Below are positions 25,668 through 33,966 of a stretch of DNA of 39,720 nt, piece by piece. Origin of the DNA: an uncultured Clostridia bacterium. Its GTDB lineage: Bacteria > Bacillota > Clostridia > Christensenellales > Pumilibacteraceae. The stretch spans positions 1-39,720 of the forward strand of contig CANQAE010000011.1 of assembly GCA_947589465.1 (NCBI GenBank). Reading direction: 5' to 3'. How positions within the stretch are numbered: position 1 is the first letter of the stretch; the number at the start of each line of letters is the position of its first letter. The translations under genes and the position numbers were made by a program. The notes under the pieces were generated by a model. It made no database searches. It was not told the DNA's origin and saw only the letters and a list, made by a program, of their open reading frames with translations.

Positions 25668-25696
25668 TTGACATTTTTTCAATATTATTATATTCT
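25668..25696 (+). promoter_or_regulatory. Sigma-A promoter for rny
   Basis: Perfect TTGACA (25668-25673), 17-base spacer, TATTCT (25691-25696). Transcript start near 25703, giving a leader of about 110 bases. Confidence 0.88.
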
Positions 25697-25699
25697 TAA

Positions 25700-25768
25700 A
25701 ATAGGCGAGAATAAAGCGTCTATCCTATGTATTTTTTATGCACAAGTTATGCGAACTGCTTTGCATAT
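25700..25768 (+). promoter_or_regulatory. Structured leader upstream of rny
   Basis: ATAGGCG near 25701 pairs with CGTCTAT near 25717 (one G-U), and TATGCA near 25737 pairs with TGCATA near 25763. The two hairpins fill the 5' part of the leader and the GGAGG of rny stays free at its end. No known riboswitch pattern is recognised. Confidence 0.4.
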
Positions 25769-25813
25769 ACGAATATTTGGAAAACGAACATTTACAATTT
25801 AGGAGGTTAATAA

Positions 25814-27424
25814 ATGCTGTTAAATTTCTTTACGGGATTTTTTTGTGTATTGAATTCACCGTGGGATGCGCTGGTGCCTGTATTTGCGGCAATAGTCGGC
25901 ATTGCATTGGGCGCTTTGCTAATGCCCGTGGTGTATCGCATTGTCAAGAAAAAGAAACTCAATGACGCCAACGAGCAGGCGAACGAGATCATTCAGGACG
26001 CCATTGCTCAGAGCAAAAACTTGCATAAAGAGGCTGTGCTTGCCTCTAAGGAAGAAGTCGTAAAACTTCGCGCCGAGTTCGACAAGGAAGTCAAAGAACG
26101 CCGTGCCGAAGTTCAACGCGGAGAGCAACGAATTGCACAACGCGAAGACAATCTCAACAAAAAAGAGGATATTTTAGACAAAAAAATCGAGAGCGTAGAT
26201 CAAACGAAGGAAAACTTGAAAAAGAAAGAAGATGAGATCGAACGCATAAGAACGGAAGTCGCTTCTTTGCGCGACGACCTTATGGCCGAAATCGAAAAAG
26301 TCGCGAGCATGACTAAAGAGGAGGCTAAAAATCATTTGATCGAACTCTATAAGGACGAAGCGAAAAAGGACGCAGCCAAGTACATCAGAGAGATCGAGGC
26401 GAGTGCGAAAGAGGACGCCGATCGCAAAGCGAAAGAGATTGTTACGAACGCTATTCAACGTTGTGCCGTAGACCATTCTTCCGAAATTACCGTGTCTGTC
26501 GTTAATCTTCCCAACGATGATATGAAGGGCAGAATTATAGGCAGAGAGGGACGCAACATACGTGCGCTCGAAAATGCGACAGGCGTGGATTTGATTATCG
26601 ACGATACGCCCGAAGCCGTCGTTTTGTCTGCATTCGATCCGATTCGTCGCGAAGTAGCGCGCATTACGCTCGAAAAACTTATTGCCGACGGTCGTATTCA
26701 TCCCGCTCGAATCGAGGAAACGGTCGAAAAGACCAGACGCGAGTTGGACGCACAGATCAAAGAGGCAGGCGAAAACGCAATTTACGAGTCGGGTGTCTTC
26801 GGTATTCATCCCGATCTTGTCAAAATTTTGGGTAGGCTCAAATACCGTACGAGTTACGGACAAAATGTACTCAAACATTCGCTCGAAGTTTCCGCGCTTG
26901 CCGGATTGCTTGCAGCCGAATTGGGAGCGGACGTCGCAATTGCCAAACGTGCAGGTTTGTTGCACGATATAGGCAAGGCTGTCGATCACGAAGTGGAGGG
27001 CACGCACATCAGTATCGGCGTGGATCTCGCAAAAAAATACAAGGAAAGCCAAGCGGTTATTCATTGTATAGCGGCGCATCATAACGATATCGAGCCAACT
27101 ACCATCGAGGCTGTTATCGTGCAGATCGCAGACGCAATAAGCGGCGCGCGACCGGGTGCAAGACGAGAATCGCTCGATAATTACGTAAAACGTCTTGAAA
27201 AACTCGAAAGCATTGCTAATTCGTATAACGGCGTGGAGAAATCGTTTGCGATACAGGCGGGACGAGAAGTTCGCATAATCGTCAAGCCCGAAGTCGTGGA
27301 CGACAACGCAACGATCTTTATGGCAAAGGAAATCGCCAAACAGATCGAGAGCGAAATGGAGTATCCCGGACAAATCAAGGTGAACGTCATTCGCGAAACA
27401 AGAAGCGTCGAATATGCAAAATAA
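25814..27424 (+). CDS. rny: Ribonuclease Y
   Basis: Membrane-anchored endoribonuclease that initiates mRNA decay in Bacillota. 536 residues: an N-terminal span (about 17-38), a long charged coiled coil (about 50-200), KH domain (about 215-290, [21 protein letters not shown]), and HD domain (about 335-430) with the catalytic [17 protein letters not shown]. The C-terminal domain ends [14 protein letters not shown], as in the family. RBS AGGAGG seven bases before ATG. It has its own promoter and terminator. A spoVS-type gene, often next in spore formers, is not present. Confidence 0.97.
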   Translation: MLLNFFTGFFCVLNSPWDALVPVFAAIVGIALGALLMPVVYRIVKKKKLNDANEQANEIIQDAIAQSKNLHKEAVLASKEEVVKLRAEFDKEVKERRAEVQRGEQRIAQREDNLNKKEDILDKKIESVDQTKENLKKKEDEIERIRTEVASLRDDLMAEIEKVASMTKEEAKNHLIELYKDEAKKDAAKYIREIEASAKEDADRKAKEIVTNAIQRCAVDHSSEITVSVVNLPNDDMKGRIIGREGRNIRALENATGVDLIIDDTPEAVVLSAFDPIRREVARITLEKLIADGRIHPARIEETVEKTRRELDAQIKEAGENAIYESGVFGIHPDLVKILGRLKYRTSYGQNVLKHSLEVSALAGLLAAELGADVAIAKRAGLLHDIGKAVDHEVEGTHISIGVDLAKKYKESQAVIHCIAAHHNDIEPTTIEAVIVQIADAISGARPGARRESLDNYVKRLEKLESIANSYNGVEKSFAIQAGREVRIIVKPEVVDDNATIFMAKEIAKQIESEMEYPGQIKVNVIRETRSVEYAK

Positions 27425-27430
27425 GCATCG

Positions 27431-27467
27431 AAAAAGGTTGTCGAAAAAGACAGCCTTTTTTGTTTTT
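27431..27467 (+). terminator. Intrinsic terminator after rny
   Basis: AAAAAGGTTGTC (27431-27442) pairs with GACAGCCTTTTT (27449-27460), loop GAAAAA, followed by TGTTTTT. Confidence 0.88.
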
Positions 27468-27509
27468 AGGTGAAAAAATAAATTTTTAAGTAACAATAAT
27501 GCGAAAGTG

Positions 27510-27538
27510 TTGACGCGGGCGTTCAAACAGTGTAAAAC
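27510..27538 (+). promoter_or_regulatory. Promoter of the first mini XRE gene, apparently leaderless
   Basis: TTGACG (27510-27515), 17-base spacer, TAAAAC (27533-27538). Exactly seven bases separate the -10 from the ATG, so transcription would begin at or next to the start codon. No Shine-Dalgarno is present. Confidence 0.6.
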
Positions 27539-27545
27539 TTAAATT

Positions 27546-27752
27546 ATGAATAAGTATGGAGAATATTTTAAAGAACACAGACTTGCTCATAACAAGAAAT
27601 TGAAGAACGTTGCAGATGAAACAGGCATTTCCGTACAGAACTTGTCCAGATGGGAGCGCGGGGAGGTACTTCCGAATATTGATTTCTGTGTGCGACTTGC
27701 CAATTATTACGGTATAACCATAGACGAATTAGTCGGTCGGGATATCAAATAA
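27546..27752 (+). CDS. Mini XRE-family regulator (HTH only)
   Basis: A 68-residue protein that is a single Cro/CI-type helix-turn-helix domain: KEHRLAHNKKLKNVADETG forms helices 1-2, ISVQNLSRWERGEVLPNI is the recognition part, and CVRLANYYGITIDELVGRD the last helices. No effector or multimerisation domain. A paralogue lies at 37708-37926 on the other strand (50 of 66 aligned residues identical by eye). Both lack a Shine-Dalgarno and both have the same promoter-to-ATG distance. It is monocistronic after the rny terminator and 250 bases before an orphan pilin gene. Target unknown; autoregulation is likely for such proteins but not shown. Confidence 0.85.
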   Translation: MNKYGEYFKEHRLAHNKKLKNVADETGISVQNLSRWERGEVLPNIDFCVRLANYYGITIDELVGRDIK

Positions 27753-27916
27753 TTTATTCTTGCGGATCGTTTTTCCGCTATAATTGATATTTGTTGTTAT
27801 TCTCATATACATAAAGTATTTGGGTTATTTATGTTTTTGTATGTAAAAAATAGTTTGGATAAATTTTAAGCTCAGACTTTTAATACGCGCATCTAAATGA
27901 ATTTATCTTTCGCGCC

Positions 27917-27948
27917 TTTGCAAGGTTCGGTCGAACGTTTTGCAAGGT
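27917..27948 (+). promoter_or_regulatory. Operator-like repeats upstream of the pilin gene
   Basis: TTTGCAAGGT occurs twice, at 27917-27926 and 27939-27948, 22 bases apart (two helical turns). Between them lies the inverted repeat GTTCG-GT-CGAAC (27925-27936). A TATAAT follows at 27966-27971. This looks like a binding site for a regulator acting on the pilin gene; the regulator is unknown. Confidence 0.45.
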
Positions 27949-27972
27949 CGCTGAGTACATTAGTTATAATTT

Positions 27973-27988
27973 TGCGCTTCGGCGCAAG
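27973..27988 (+). promoter_or_regulatory. UUCG hairpin just before the pilin ribosome site
   Basis: TTGCGC-TTCG-GCGCAA, a perfect 6-bp stem capped by a very stable UUCG tetraloop, ends five bases before GGAG. No U-run follows, so it is not a normal terminator; it could stabilise the mRNA 5' end, particularly as it would begin about where transcription from the TATAAT at 27966 starts. Confidence 0.45.
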
Positions 27989-28003
27989 AGCGGAGTCATA
28001 CAA

Positions 28004-28456
28004 ATGATAAAGAACGGCAAAAAAGGATTTACTTTGGTGGAAATGGTAATAGTCATTACGGTTATTTCCATTTTGGCGGCAGTTTTGGTTCCGACTTTTG
28101 TTACCGTTATTTCACGGGCTAACAAAACGGCGGCACTCGAAGAAGGTACAAACTTGCGTAATCAAATCTTACTCGAATACATCGGGTCGTTTGACGAATA
28201 TTGCGCAATGATTTGTGACGAATCTGAAAACAAAAGCGATATTACCGCAGATAGTTACATAATCACGTGTACCAATTCGAAGTCGGTAGAGCCTCAATAC
28301 AATGATAGTACTGCTAAATTTTCGGATTATGTTTCCAATATTAATGGCACTATCACGGTAGTGAAAGCCACGGGAAGCGAAAAGGCATATTTGCAGTACA
28401 AAACCACTTCCGGTTGTACTGTAAAAATTTCCGCAGAAGTAGTAGAAGTTACTTAG
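28004..28456 (+). CDS. Orphan type IV pilin/pseudopilin-like protein
   Basis: 150 residues with a textbook class III prepilin signal: a short basic leader MIKNGKKG, cleavage after G8, then FTLVEMVIVITVISILAAVLVPTF with Glu at mature position 5. The rest (about 40-150) is a small, Cys-containing (four Cys) globular region without a known fold. Such proteins assemble into type IV pili, type II secretion or competence pseudopili, but no prepilin peptidase, ATPase or platform gene is in the window, so it depends on machinery elsewhere. GGAG precedes the ATG. Flanked by operator-like repeats and its own terminator, hence monocistronic. Confidence 0.85.
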   Translation: MIKNGKKGFTLVEMVIVITVISILAAVLVPTFVTVISRANKTAALEEGTNLRNQILLEYIGSFDEYCAMICDESENKSDITADSYIITCTNSKSVEPQYNDSTAKFSDYVSNINGTITVVKATGSEKAYLQYKTTSGCTVKISAEVVEVT

Positions 28457-28486
28457 TAAATATTTCTCGATAGATAATCGAAAATA

Positions 28487-28516
28487 GGCGGATGGAAGTC
28501 CGCCGCTTTGCTTTAC
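28487..28516 (+). terminator. Terminator after the pilin gene
   Basis: GGCGGA (28487-28492) pairs with TCCGCC (28499-28504), loop TGGAAG, followed by the T-rich GCTTTGCTTT. Confidence 0.7.
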
Positions 28517-28580
28517 AAAAAAATACGGATAAATCCGCGTAATTATTTGCTTACACGCAGTAATTCAGTCGACGATAATG

Positions 28581-28638
28581 AAAAAACAGCAAAGGGATTT
28601 TTTTAAAACCAATTAAATTATTCCATTTGCTGTTTTTT
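28581..28638. terminator. Bidirectional terminator between convergent pilin and rqcH genes
   Basis: AAAAAACAGCAAA (28581-28593) pairs perfectly with TTTGCTGTTTTTT (28626-28638), partly extended by GGGA/TTCC. The loop is long. It yields a U-run in either direction; for rqcH it lies 18 bases after the stop. Confidence 0.7.
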
Positions 28639-28655
28639 TCATTTATAGCGGAAGA

Positions 28656-30344
28656 TTATTCGCGGACGCCGAGGTCGGTGAGGCTTAACGGGGAAACAAA
28701 CAATGTCTTTTGGTTGGTGTAATTGACTTTTCCGGGACCTGCGCCGCCGATCGGCTTAACGAACATAGCATAAGTATAATCGACTGCGACTTTGTCAGCC
28801 ATGCGGCTTTTGGAGTAATAGGCGGCGAGCCTTGCCGCCGTAACGAGTATATCGTCGTCGAGCGGTTGACCCGCGCAACGGATTATCACATGACTACCGT
28901 GAGCGTCCTTTACGTGAAGCCAAATGTCTTTCGGGGCGGCGCTTTTGTAAAGTCGTTCGTTTTGAACGTTGTTTTTGCCTATGTCGATTTTGAATCCGCC
29001 TATGGTTGCCGAAAGATATTTGGAAACCTTTTTCTTGTTTTTTGTTTCCTTGTTTTGTAAGAGTTTTATCATCGAAAGTTCGGTTTCTATATCTTCAAGG
29101 TCGGCGCGGGTCGAGCACAATTCGAATGAATTCAAGGCGTTTTCGTATTTGAGGAGCATATTTTCCGCGTCGGCTATTTGTTTATCGAGCGCAACGAGAG
29201 CGTTCTTTTTTTTGTTGTAGCGCTTAAAATAATCCTGAGCGTTTTGCGACGGGGTTTTGGTGTCGTCGAGTATAATCTCGATGTTTTTGTTGTCGTAATA
29301 GTTAAAGACCGAAACGGCGGTCATTCCTTTTTTTATAAGGTAGAGATTGGCGGTAAGAAGTTCGCCTTTTATTCGGTCGGCGTCGCAATCCATACATTCG
29401 GCTTTTTTTATCGCAAATTCTTCCAACTTTTTTTTGGTGCGCTTTTGTGCGTTTTTTACTATGCTCATAAGCCGCTTTGCGTAAACCGCAAAGTCGCCGC
29501 CGTCGTTTTTCTGCGCGTAGAACGCGTCCATACATTCGTTAAGAGTGGGGCGGAATTCGACTTCGCCTGTTAGAGAACAAAACGGCGACGTGCAAAATTC
29601 GATATATTTGCCGTCGTGCTTTATGAGGCAAGGTCTAATGTCGGAATAAATTTTGTCGAGTTCGGCAAAGATCGCTTCCGCGTCGCGTTCCGTCGGTTTG
29701 CGCATCGAACCCATAGCGCGGGTCACGCACTCGGTTATGGTGGCGGGCGCCATTCCGCTCATTATCGACAAAAGGTACTTGTCGGGTCTGTCGCCGTCGA
29801 ATTCGTTCAATAAGTCGATTATGCGACGATCACACGGCAAAATCTTATTTTGTGGCGGAATGGGGGTGTACGGCAGACCCGACATAACAAGTCTTGCCGA
29901 ATTGCCGGGAGTGACGTTCTTAATTGCCGCCGAAATTATCCCGCGTTCGTCAACCAGAATTATATTGGAATAAGTTCCCGTTATTTCCACGATGAGTTTG
30001 TATTTCGATTCCACAAATTCGCTCTTTGAGTCGATATCTATCATGACGACGCGTTCGTAATCGACTGCGCGAACGGAAGTTATGAGCCCGTTGCCGATAT
30101 GTTTGCGAAGGTGCATCAAAAAAGACGGAGCCGAAACGGGGTTGTCCTTCGGGGCTTCGGTTAGGTGGATCCTCGGCGCAGAGGACGCGGCGCACGCCAG
30201 CAAATAGCAGGTAGTTTTGTCCTTGTGACACCTGAGGATGATCTCGCCCGCAGACGGCATATAGATTTTTTCGATTCGGCAACCTGTCAATGCGGCATTG
30301 AGTTCGTTTGCAATAAAATGATAATTAAGGGCGTCGTTTGGCAT
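28656..30344 (-). CDS. rqcH: RqcH (Rqc2/NEMF homologue), ribosome quality control
   Basis: 562-residue NFACT protein that binds obstructed 50S subunits and directs C-terminal alanine tailing of stalled chains; older annotations call it fibronectin-binding protein (FbpA). NFACT-N lies at about 1-200 (NDALNYHFIANELNAAL, YMPSAGEIILRCH), a helix-hairpin-helix region follows, then a coiled coil (about 285-430), and NFACT-R (about 440-555) with AAPKDIWLHVKDAHGSHVIIR. The ATG at 30344 is chosen; an in-frame TTG seven codons earlier would start almost at the transcript end. Its promoter lies back to back with that of tig, pairing two chaperone/quality-control units. Terminator at 28581. Confidence 0.93.
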   Translation of the reverse strand: MPNDALNYHFIANELNAALTGCRIEKIYMPSAGEIILRCHKDKTTCYLLACAASSAPRIHLTEAPKDNPVSAPSFLMHLRKHIGNGLITSVRAVDYERVVMIDIDSKSEFVESKYKLIVEITGTYSNIILVDERGIISAAIKNVTPGNSARLVMSGLPYTPIPPQNKILPCDRRIIDLLNEFDGDRPDKYLLSIMSGMAPATITECVTRAMGSMRKPTERDAEAIFAELDKIYSDIRPCLIKHDGKYIEFCTSPFCSLTGEVEFRPTLNECMDAFYAQKNDGGDFAVYAKRLMSIVKNAQKRTKKKLEEFAIKKAECMDCDADRIKGELLTANLYLIKKGMTAVSVFNYYDNKNIEIILDDTKTPSQNAQDYFKRYNKKKNALVALDKQIADAENMLLKYENALNSFELCSTRADLEDIETELSMIKLLQNKETKNKKKVSKYLSATIGGFKIDIGKNNVQNERLYKSAAPKDIWLHVKDAHGSHVIIRCAGQPLDDDILVTAARLAAYYSKSRMADKVAVDYTYAMFVKPIGGAGPGKVNYTNQKTLFVSPLSLTDLGVRE

Positions 30345-30378
30345 ATAATCTCGCTTTTTACGCAAATTTTATATTTTT

Positions 30379-30407
30379 ATTATAATCAAAAACGATATTC
30401 AAGTCAA
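30379..30407 (-). promoter_or_regulatory. Sigma-A promoter for rqcH
   Basis: On the minus strand: TTGACT (30407-30402), 17-base spacer, TATAAT (30384-30379). Leader about 28 bases. Its -35 is six bases from the -35 of the tig promoter, so the two are divergent and almost touching. Confidence 0.85.
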
Positions 30408-30413
30408 TAGAAT

Positions 30414-30442
30414 TTGACAAAAGAAATTGTTTGTGTTAATAT
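30414..30442 (+). promoter_or_regulatory. Sigma-A promoter for tig-clpP-clpX
   Basis: Perfect TTGACA (30414-30419), 17-base spacer, TAATAT (30437-30442) with a TGT extended -10. No CtsR or CIRCE box is seen. Confidence 0.85.
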
Positions 30443-30476
30443 ATAGGTCGCGAAAGATTGTGCAAAGGAGTAATTT

Positions 30477-31976
30477 ATGAATTACCAATTAGAAAAGATG
30501 GAGGGTAAAGTTAAATTTACCTTCGAAATTCTTCCGGCAGAATGGGAAGAAGAAGTCAATAATGTTTATCTTAAAACCAAGTCGCGTTTTAATGTACCCG
30601 GATTCCGTAGGGGACACGCTTCTCGTAAGATGATCGAGAATATCTACGGACAGGGTGTATTTTTCGATGATGCGGTAAACAATATCGTCAAAAAAGGTTA
30701 TTCGAAAGCCCTTTCCGAAAACGATGATGTTTATCCCGTTGACGAACCGAAAGTCGATATCGAAAGTTTCGATGACAAAGGCATCAAATTTTCGCTCGAA
30801 GTTACCGTAAAGCCTACGGTAAAGTTGGGAGCGTATACAGGTATTAATTTGGAAAAAGTTGAGTATACTGTTATGCAGAGCGACGTGGACGACGCGATAG
30901 AGCGCGACCGCAGAGCCCATAAACGCATTAACGATATCAAGGACCGCCCCGTAAAAGACGGCGACAAGGTCTTGATCGATTTCAGCGGCAAGGTAGACGG
31001 CATTAAGTTCGACGGAGGCACCGCCGAAAATCAGACTCTCGTTATCGGCAGCAAAACGTTTATTCCCGGCTTCGAAGAACAACTTATCGGCATGAATATC
31101 GACGAAACAAGGGATATAACCGTAAAGTTTCCGAGTGACTATCATGCCGAAAATCTCGCAGGCAAGGACGCAGTGTTTACTGTGACCGTTCATTCTATCA
31201 CCGAGGAGATCATTCCCGAAGCGGACGACGGATTTGCTCAGGAAATGGGCCCTTACGAGAAGTTCGACGAGTACAAGAAGGACGTTAAGGCAAAACTCGA
31301 AGAAAGTAACAAACGTCGAGAGCGGATCGCCAATGAGAACAATATCATAGAGGCGGTCGTAAACAATGCCGAATTTACCGTACCCGAATGTATGGTGAAT
31401 ACGCAACTCGATTATGAACTCGACAATCTCGCTCAAAATCTCGCTCAGTCCAATTTTAAACTCGAAGATTATTTCAAGTATATCGGTTCAAGCGTTGAGG
31501 AATTCAGGCAGGAACGTCGTAACGACGCGCTTACAACGGTAAAAACCAGACTTGTGATCGAACAACTCGCAAAAGAACTCGATCAATCGGGGAAGATCAA
31601 AGTTACCGATGAGGAAGTAGATGCGAAGATAGACGAGTACGTCAAAGCGGGTCCGCAAAATGGCAACGCTCTTACGGCGGAAGATATCAAGCAGTCGGGA
31701 CAGACCGAATTGTTCAGAAATAGCATAGTAATGGACAAGACTATCGAATTCCTTATGCAAAACAACACTTTCACCAAAGAAGCCAAGAAAGAGAAATCAA
31801 CCAAGGAATCCGATAAGAAAGAACCAGCCAAGAAGAATACGGCAAAGAAAGAAACCGTAAAGAAAGAAACGGCAGACAAAGCCGAAAAGAGCGAAACAAA
31901 AGACGGCGCGGAAAGTTCAGCCGAAACGACGGCTCGCAAGACGACAAAGAGATCCGCAAAGAAAACTCAGGAATAA
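30477..31976 (+). CDS. tig: Trigger factor with a Lys-rich C-terminal tail
   Basis: Ribosome-bound chaperone and peptidyl-prolyl isomerase. The N-terminal ribosome-binding domain carries the signature FNVPGFRRGHASRK (near 38-51), the FKBP-type PPIase is about 155-245 (GDKVLIDFSGKVDGIKFDGG, IPGFEEQLIGM), and the helical C-terminal arms reach about 435. The final 64 residues are additional: a repetitive Lys/Glu/Ala/Thr tail built from AKK and KKET units, with no hydrophobic content. RBS AAAGGAG. First gene of tig-clpP-clpX, a usual Bacillota operon linking folding and ATP-dependent proteolysis. Confidence 0.95.
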   Translation: MNYQLEKMEGKVKFTFEILPAEWEEEVNNVYLKTKSRFNVPGFRRGHASRKMIENIYGQGVFFDDAVNNIVKKGYSKALSENDDVYPVDEPKVDIESFDDKGIKFSLEVTVKPTVKLGAYTGINLEKVEYTVMQSDVDDAIERDRRAHKRINDIKDRPVKDGDKVLIDFSGKVDGIKFDGGTAENQTLVIGSKTFIPGFEEQLIGMNIDETRDITVKFPSDYHAENLAGKDAVFTVTVHSITEEIIPEADDGFAQEMGPYEKFDEYKKDVKAKLEESNKRRERIANENNIIEAVVNNAEFTVPECMVNTQLDYELDNLAQNLAQSNFKLEDYFKYIGSSVEEFRQERRNDALTTVKTRLVIEQLAKELDQSGKIKVTDEEVDAKIDEYVKAGPQNGNALTAEDIKQSGQTELFRNSIVMDKTIEFLMQNNTFTKEAKKEKSTKESDKKEPAKKNTAKKETVKKETADKAEKSETKDGAESSAETTARKTTKRSAKKTQE

Positions 31977-31996
31977 TTTTTGTATAGGAGTCAATA

Positions 31997-32590
31997 ATGA
32001 TAAAGAATCAATTAGTACCTATGGTAGTCGAGCAACTCGACAGAGGCGAAAGGTCTTACGATATATATTCAAGACTTCTCGAAGATCGTATCGTATTTTT
32101 GTCGGGTGAAATAGATGATGTTTCAGCGAACATCGTTATTGCACAACTCATATATTTGGAGAGTAAGGACGCCGATAAGGACATATGTCTTTATATCAAC
32201 AGTCCGGGCGGCAGCGTTACCGCGGGCATGGGCATTTACGATACGATGAATTACATTAAATGCGACGTAAGCACTGTTTGCGTCGGCATGGCTGCGTCGA
32301 TGGGAGCGTTTCTGCTTTCGGCGGGCGCGAAAGGCAAGCGTTTCGCTTTGCGCAACAGCGAGGTTATGATCCATCAACCTTTGGGCGGAGCGCAGGGACA
32401 GGCGAGCGATATCGAGATCGTGGCAAAGCACATTATGCGCACCAAGCAAAAGATGATAGAAATACTCGCGAAGAACAGCGGACAACCGATCGAAAAGGTG
32501 GAACGCGACGTAGACCGCGACAACTATATGAGCGCCGAGGAAGCGCTCGAATATGGGCTTATTGATGCAATTTACGACAAAAGGTCGTAG
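31997..32590 (+). CDS. clpP: ClpP, ATP-dependent protease proteolytic subunit
   Basis: 197-residue serine peptidase that forms the degradation chamber for ClpX. Catalytic Ser101 in [10 protein letters not shown], His126 in MIHQPLGG and the Asp in [11 protein letters not shown] are present, as are the oxyanion glycines ([11 protein letters not shown]). Normal length. RBS ATAGGAG. Twenty bases after tig and eleven before clpX, so co-transcribed. Confidence 0.97.
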   Translation: MIKNQLVPMVVEQLDRGERSYDIYSRLLEDRIVFLSGEIDDVSANIVIAQLIYLESKDADKDICLYINSPGGSVTAGMGIYDTMNYIKCDVSTVCVGMAASMGAFLLSAGAKGKRFALRNSEVMIHQPLGGAQGQASDIEIVAKHIMRTKQKMIEILAKNSGQPIEKVERDVDRDNYMSAEEALEYGLIDAIYDKRS

Positions 32591-32601
32591 GAGGAAAAAG
32601 T

Positions 32602-33819
32602 TTGAACTATAATTTGGAACCCAAGTGCTCTTTTTGCGGCAGAGCGGAATCTATGGTGGATCTAATCCACGGTCCCAACAACGTTTATATTTGCAGAGAT
32701 TGCACAGATATATGCAGTAGCGAATTTCACGCAAAGGAAAAGGAAGACGACGCTATCAACTTATTGAAACCGATTGAAATCAAGGAACGTCTTGACGAGT
32801 ATATCGTAGGTCAGGAAACCGCGAAAAAAGTTCTGTCGGTAGCCGTGTATAACCATTACAAACGCGTCAACTACAATTTGTCACATTCTCAGTCGCAGGA
32901 CATGGAACTCAAAAAGACAAATATCCTCATGCTCGGTCCTACGGGTAGCGGAAAGACGTTGCTTGCCCAGACTCTGTCACGCATACTCAACGTTCCGTTT
33001 GCGGTTGCGGACGCAACGACGCTTACGGAAGCGGGTTATGTCGGCGAGGACGTAGAGAATATTTTGTTGAAACTCATTCAAAATGCCGATTACGACGTGA
33101 AGCGCGCCGAACGCGGAATAATTTATATCGACGAGATAGACAAGATCGCGCGCAAAGGCGAAAACGTCAGTATTACGAGGGACGTTTCGGGCGAAGGCGT
33201 TCAGCAAGCGCTATTGAAAATCGTCGAAAGCACGATCGCCAACGTTCCGCCGCAAGGTGGCAGAAAGCACCCTCAGCAGGAATTTATACAGATCGACACG
33301 ACGAACATACTTTTCATTTTCGGCGGCGCGTTTGTGGGTCTTGACAAAATTATAGAAAAGAGAACTCAATCGAAATCGCTCGGTTTCGGCTCGCAACTCA
33401 GCGAAACTATCAAACTCAGCAACGAGTCGATTCAGCCGACCGACCTTATTAAGTATGGTTTGATCCCCGAATTTGTGGGCAGAATACCTGTCACCGTCAG
33501 CCTCGATCCGCTCGAAAAATCGGATCTCGTGCGCATATTGTGTGAGCCGAAAGACGCGCTCATCAAGCAATACAAGAAACTCATGGAAATGGACGGGATA
33601 GAATTGACTTTCGAGGACGGCTGTCTGGAAGCGATTGCGGATAAGGCAATTGCACTCAAAACGGGCGCGCGCGGACTCAGGTCGATCATAGAGAACTGCA
33701 TGACGGATATTATGTATTCTGCGCCGTCCAAGGGCGACGTAAGCAAGATAATCGTAGGCAAGGACTGTGTGCTTAAATCATTGCCTCCGAAAGTCGTAAA
33801 CAAAAAGAAGGCAGGCTAA
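32602..33819 (+). CDS. clpX: ClpX, ATP-dependent unfoldase
   Basis: 405-residue AAA+ unfoldase that feeds ClpP. N-terminal zinc-binding domain (Cys pairs CSFCGRAE and CRDCTDIC), Walker A GPTGSGKT (near 116), Walker [11 protein letters not shown], pore loop GYVGEDV, sensor region EFVGRIPV and sensor 2 GARGLRSI. Start is TTG with an ideal GGAGGAAAAAG upstream; the peptide [13 protein letters not shown] fits the family start. In many Bacillota lon follows, but here two terminators and a convergent gene follow. Confidence 0.97.
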   Translation: MNYNLEPKCSFCGRAESMVDLIHGPNNVYICRDCTDICSSEFHAKEKEDDAINLLKPIEIKERLDEYIVGQETAKKVLSVAVYNHYKRVNYNLSHSQSQDMELKKTNILMLGPTGSGKTLLAQTLSRILNVPFAVADATTLTEAGYVGEDVENILLKLIQNADYDVKRAERGIIYIDEIDKIARKGENVSITRDVSGEGVQQALLKIVESTIANVPPQGGRKHPQQEFIQIDTTNILFIFGGAFVGLDKIIEKRTQSKSLGFGSQLSETIKLSNESIQPTDLIKYGLIPEFVGRIPVTVSLDPLEKSDLVRILCEPKDALIKQYKKLMEMDGIELTFEDGCLEAIADKAIALKTGARGLRSIIENCMTDIMYSAPSKGDVSKIIVGKDCVLKSLPPKVVNKKKAG

Positions 33820-33883
33820 AAGAGCGGGCTAACTCAATTAAAAATACGGCTGGCTGAAAAGCGGACTAAAAACAATTAACAAA

Positions 33884-33922
33884 AAAAGCGGCAGATCGAC
33901 AAAAAGATTTGCTGCTTTTCTT
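33884..33922 (+). terminator. Terminator of tig-clpP-clpX
   Basis: AAAAGCGGCAGATC (33884-33897) pairs over 14 bases (two G-U) with GATTTGCTGCTTTT (33906-33919), followed by CTT. The preceding 60 bases contain two AGCGG(G/A)CTAA units and no gene. Confidence 0.75.
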
Positions 33923-33928
33923 ATTACA

Positions 33929-33960
33929 AAAAAGACAGATTTCGTGGACCTGTCTTTTTG
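33929..33960. terminator. Bidirectional terminator between clpX and the PadR-like gene
   Basis: AAAAAGACAG (33929-33938) pairs perfectly with CTGTCTTTTT (33950-33959). It gives a U-run in both directions and lies seven bases after the stop of the minus-strand gene. Confidence 0.85.
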
Positions 33961-33966
33961 CTTAAA

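Noticed and set aside
25785..25805. LexA-type SOS box (CGAACATTT) downstream of recA
   Set aside because: Only one half-site is present and it lies after recA, in the rny leader.
30345..30365. Extended rqcH start at an in-frame TTG
   Set aside because: It would begin about seven bases from the predicted transcript start and without a ribosome site; the MPNDALNY start fits the family.
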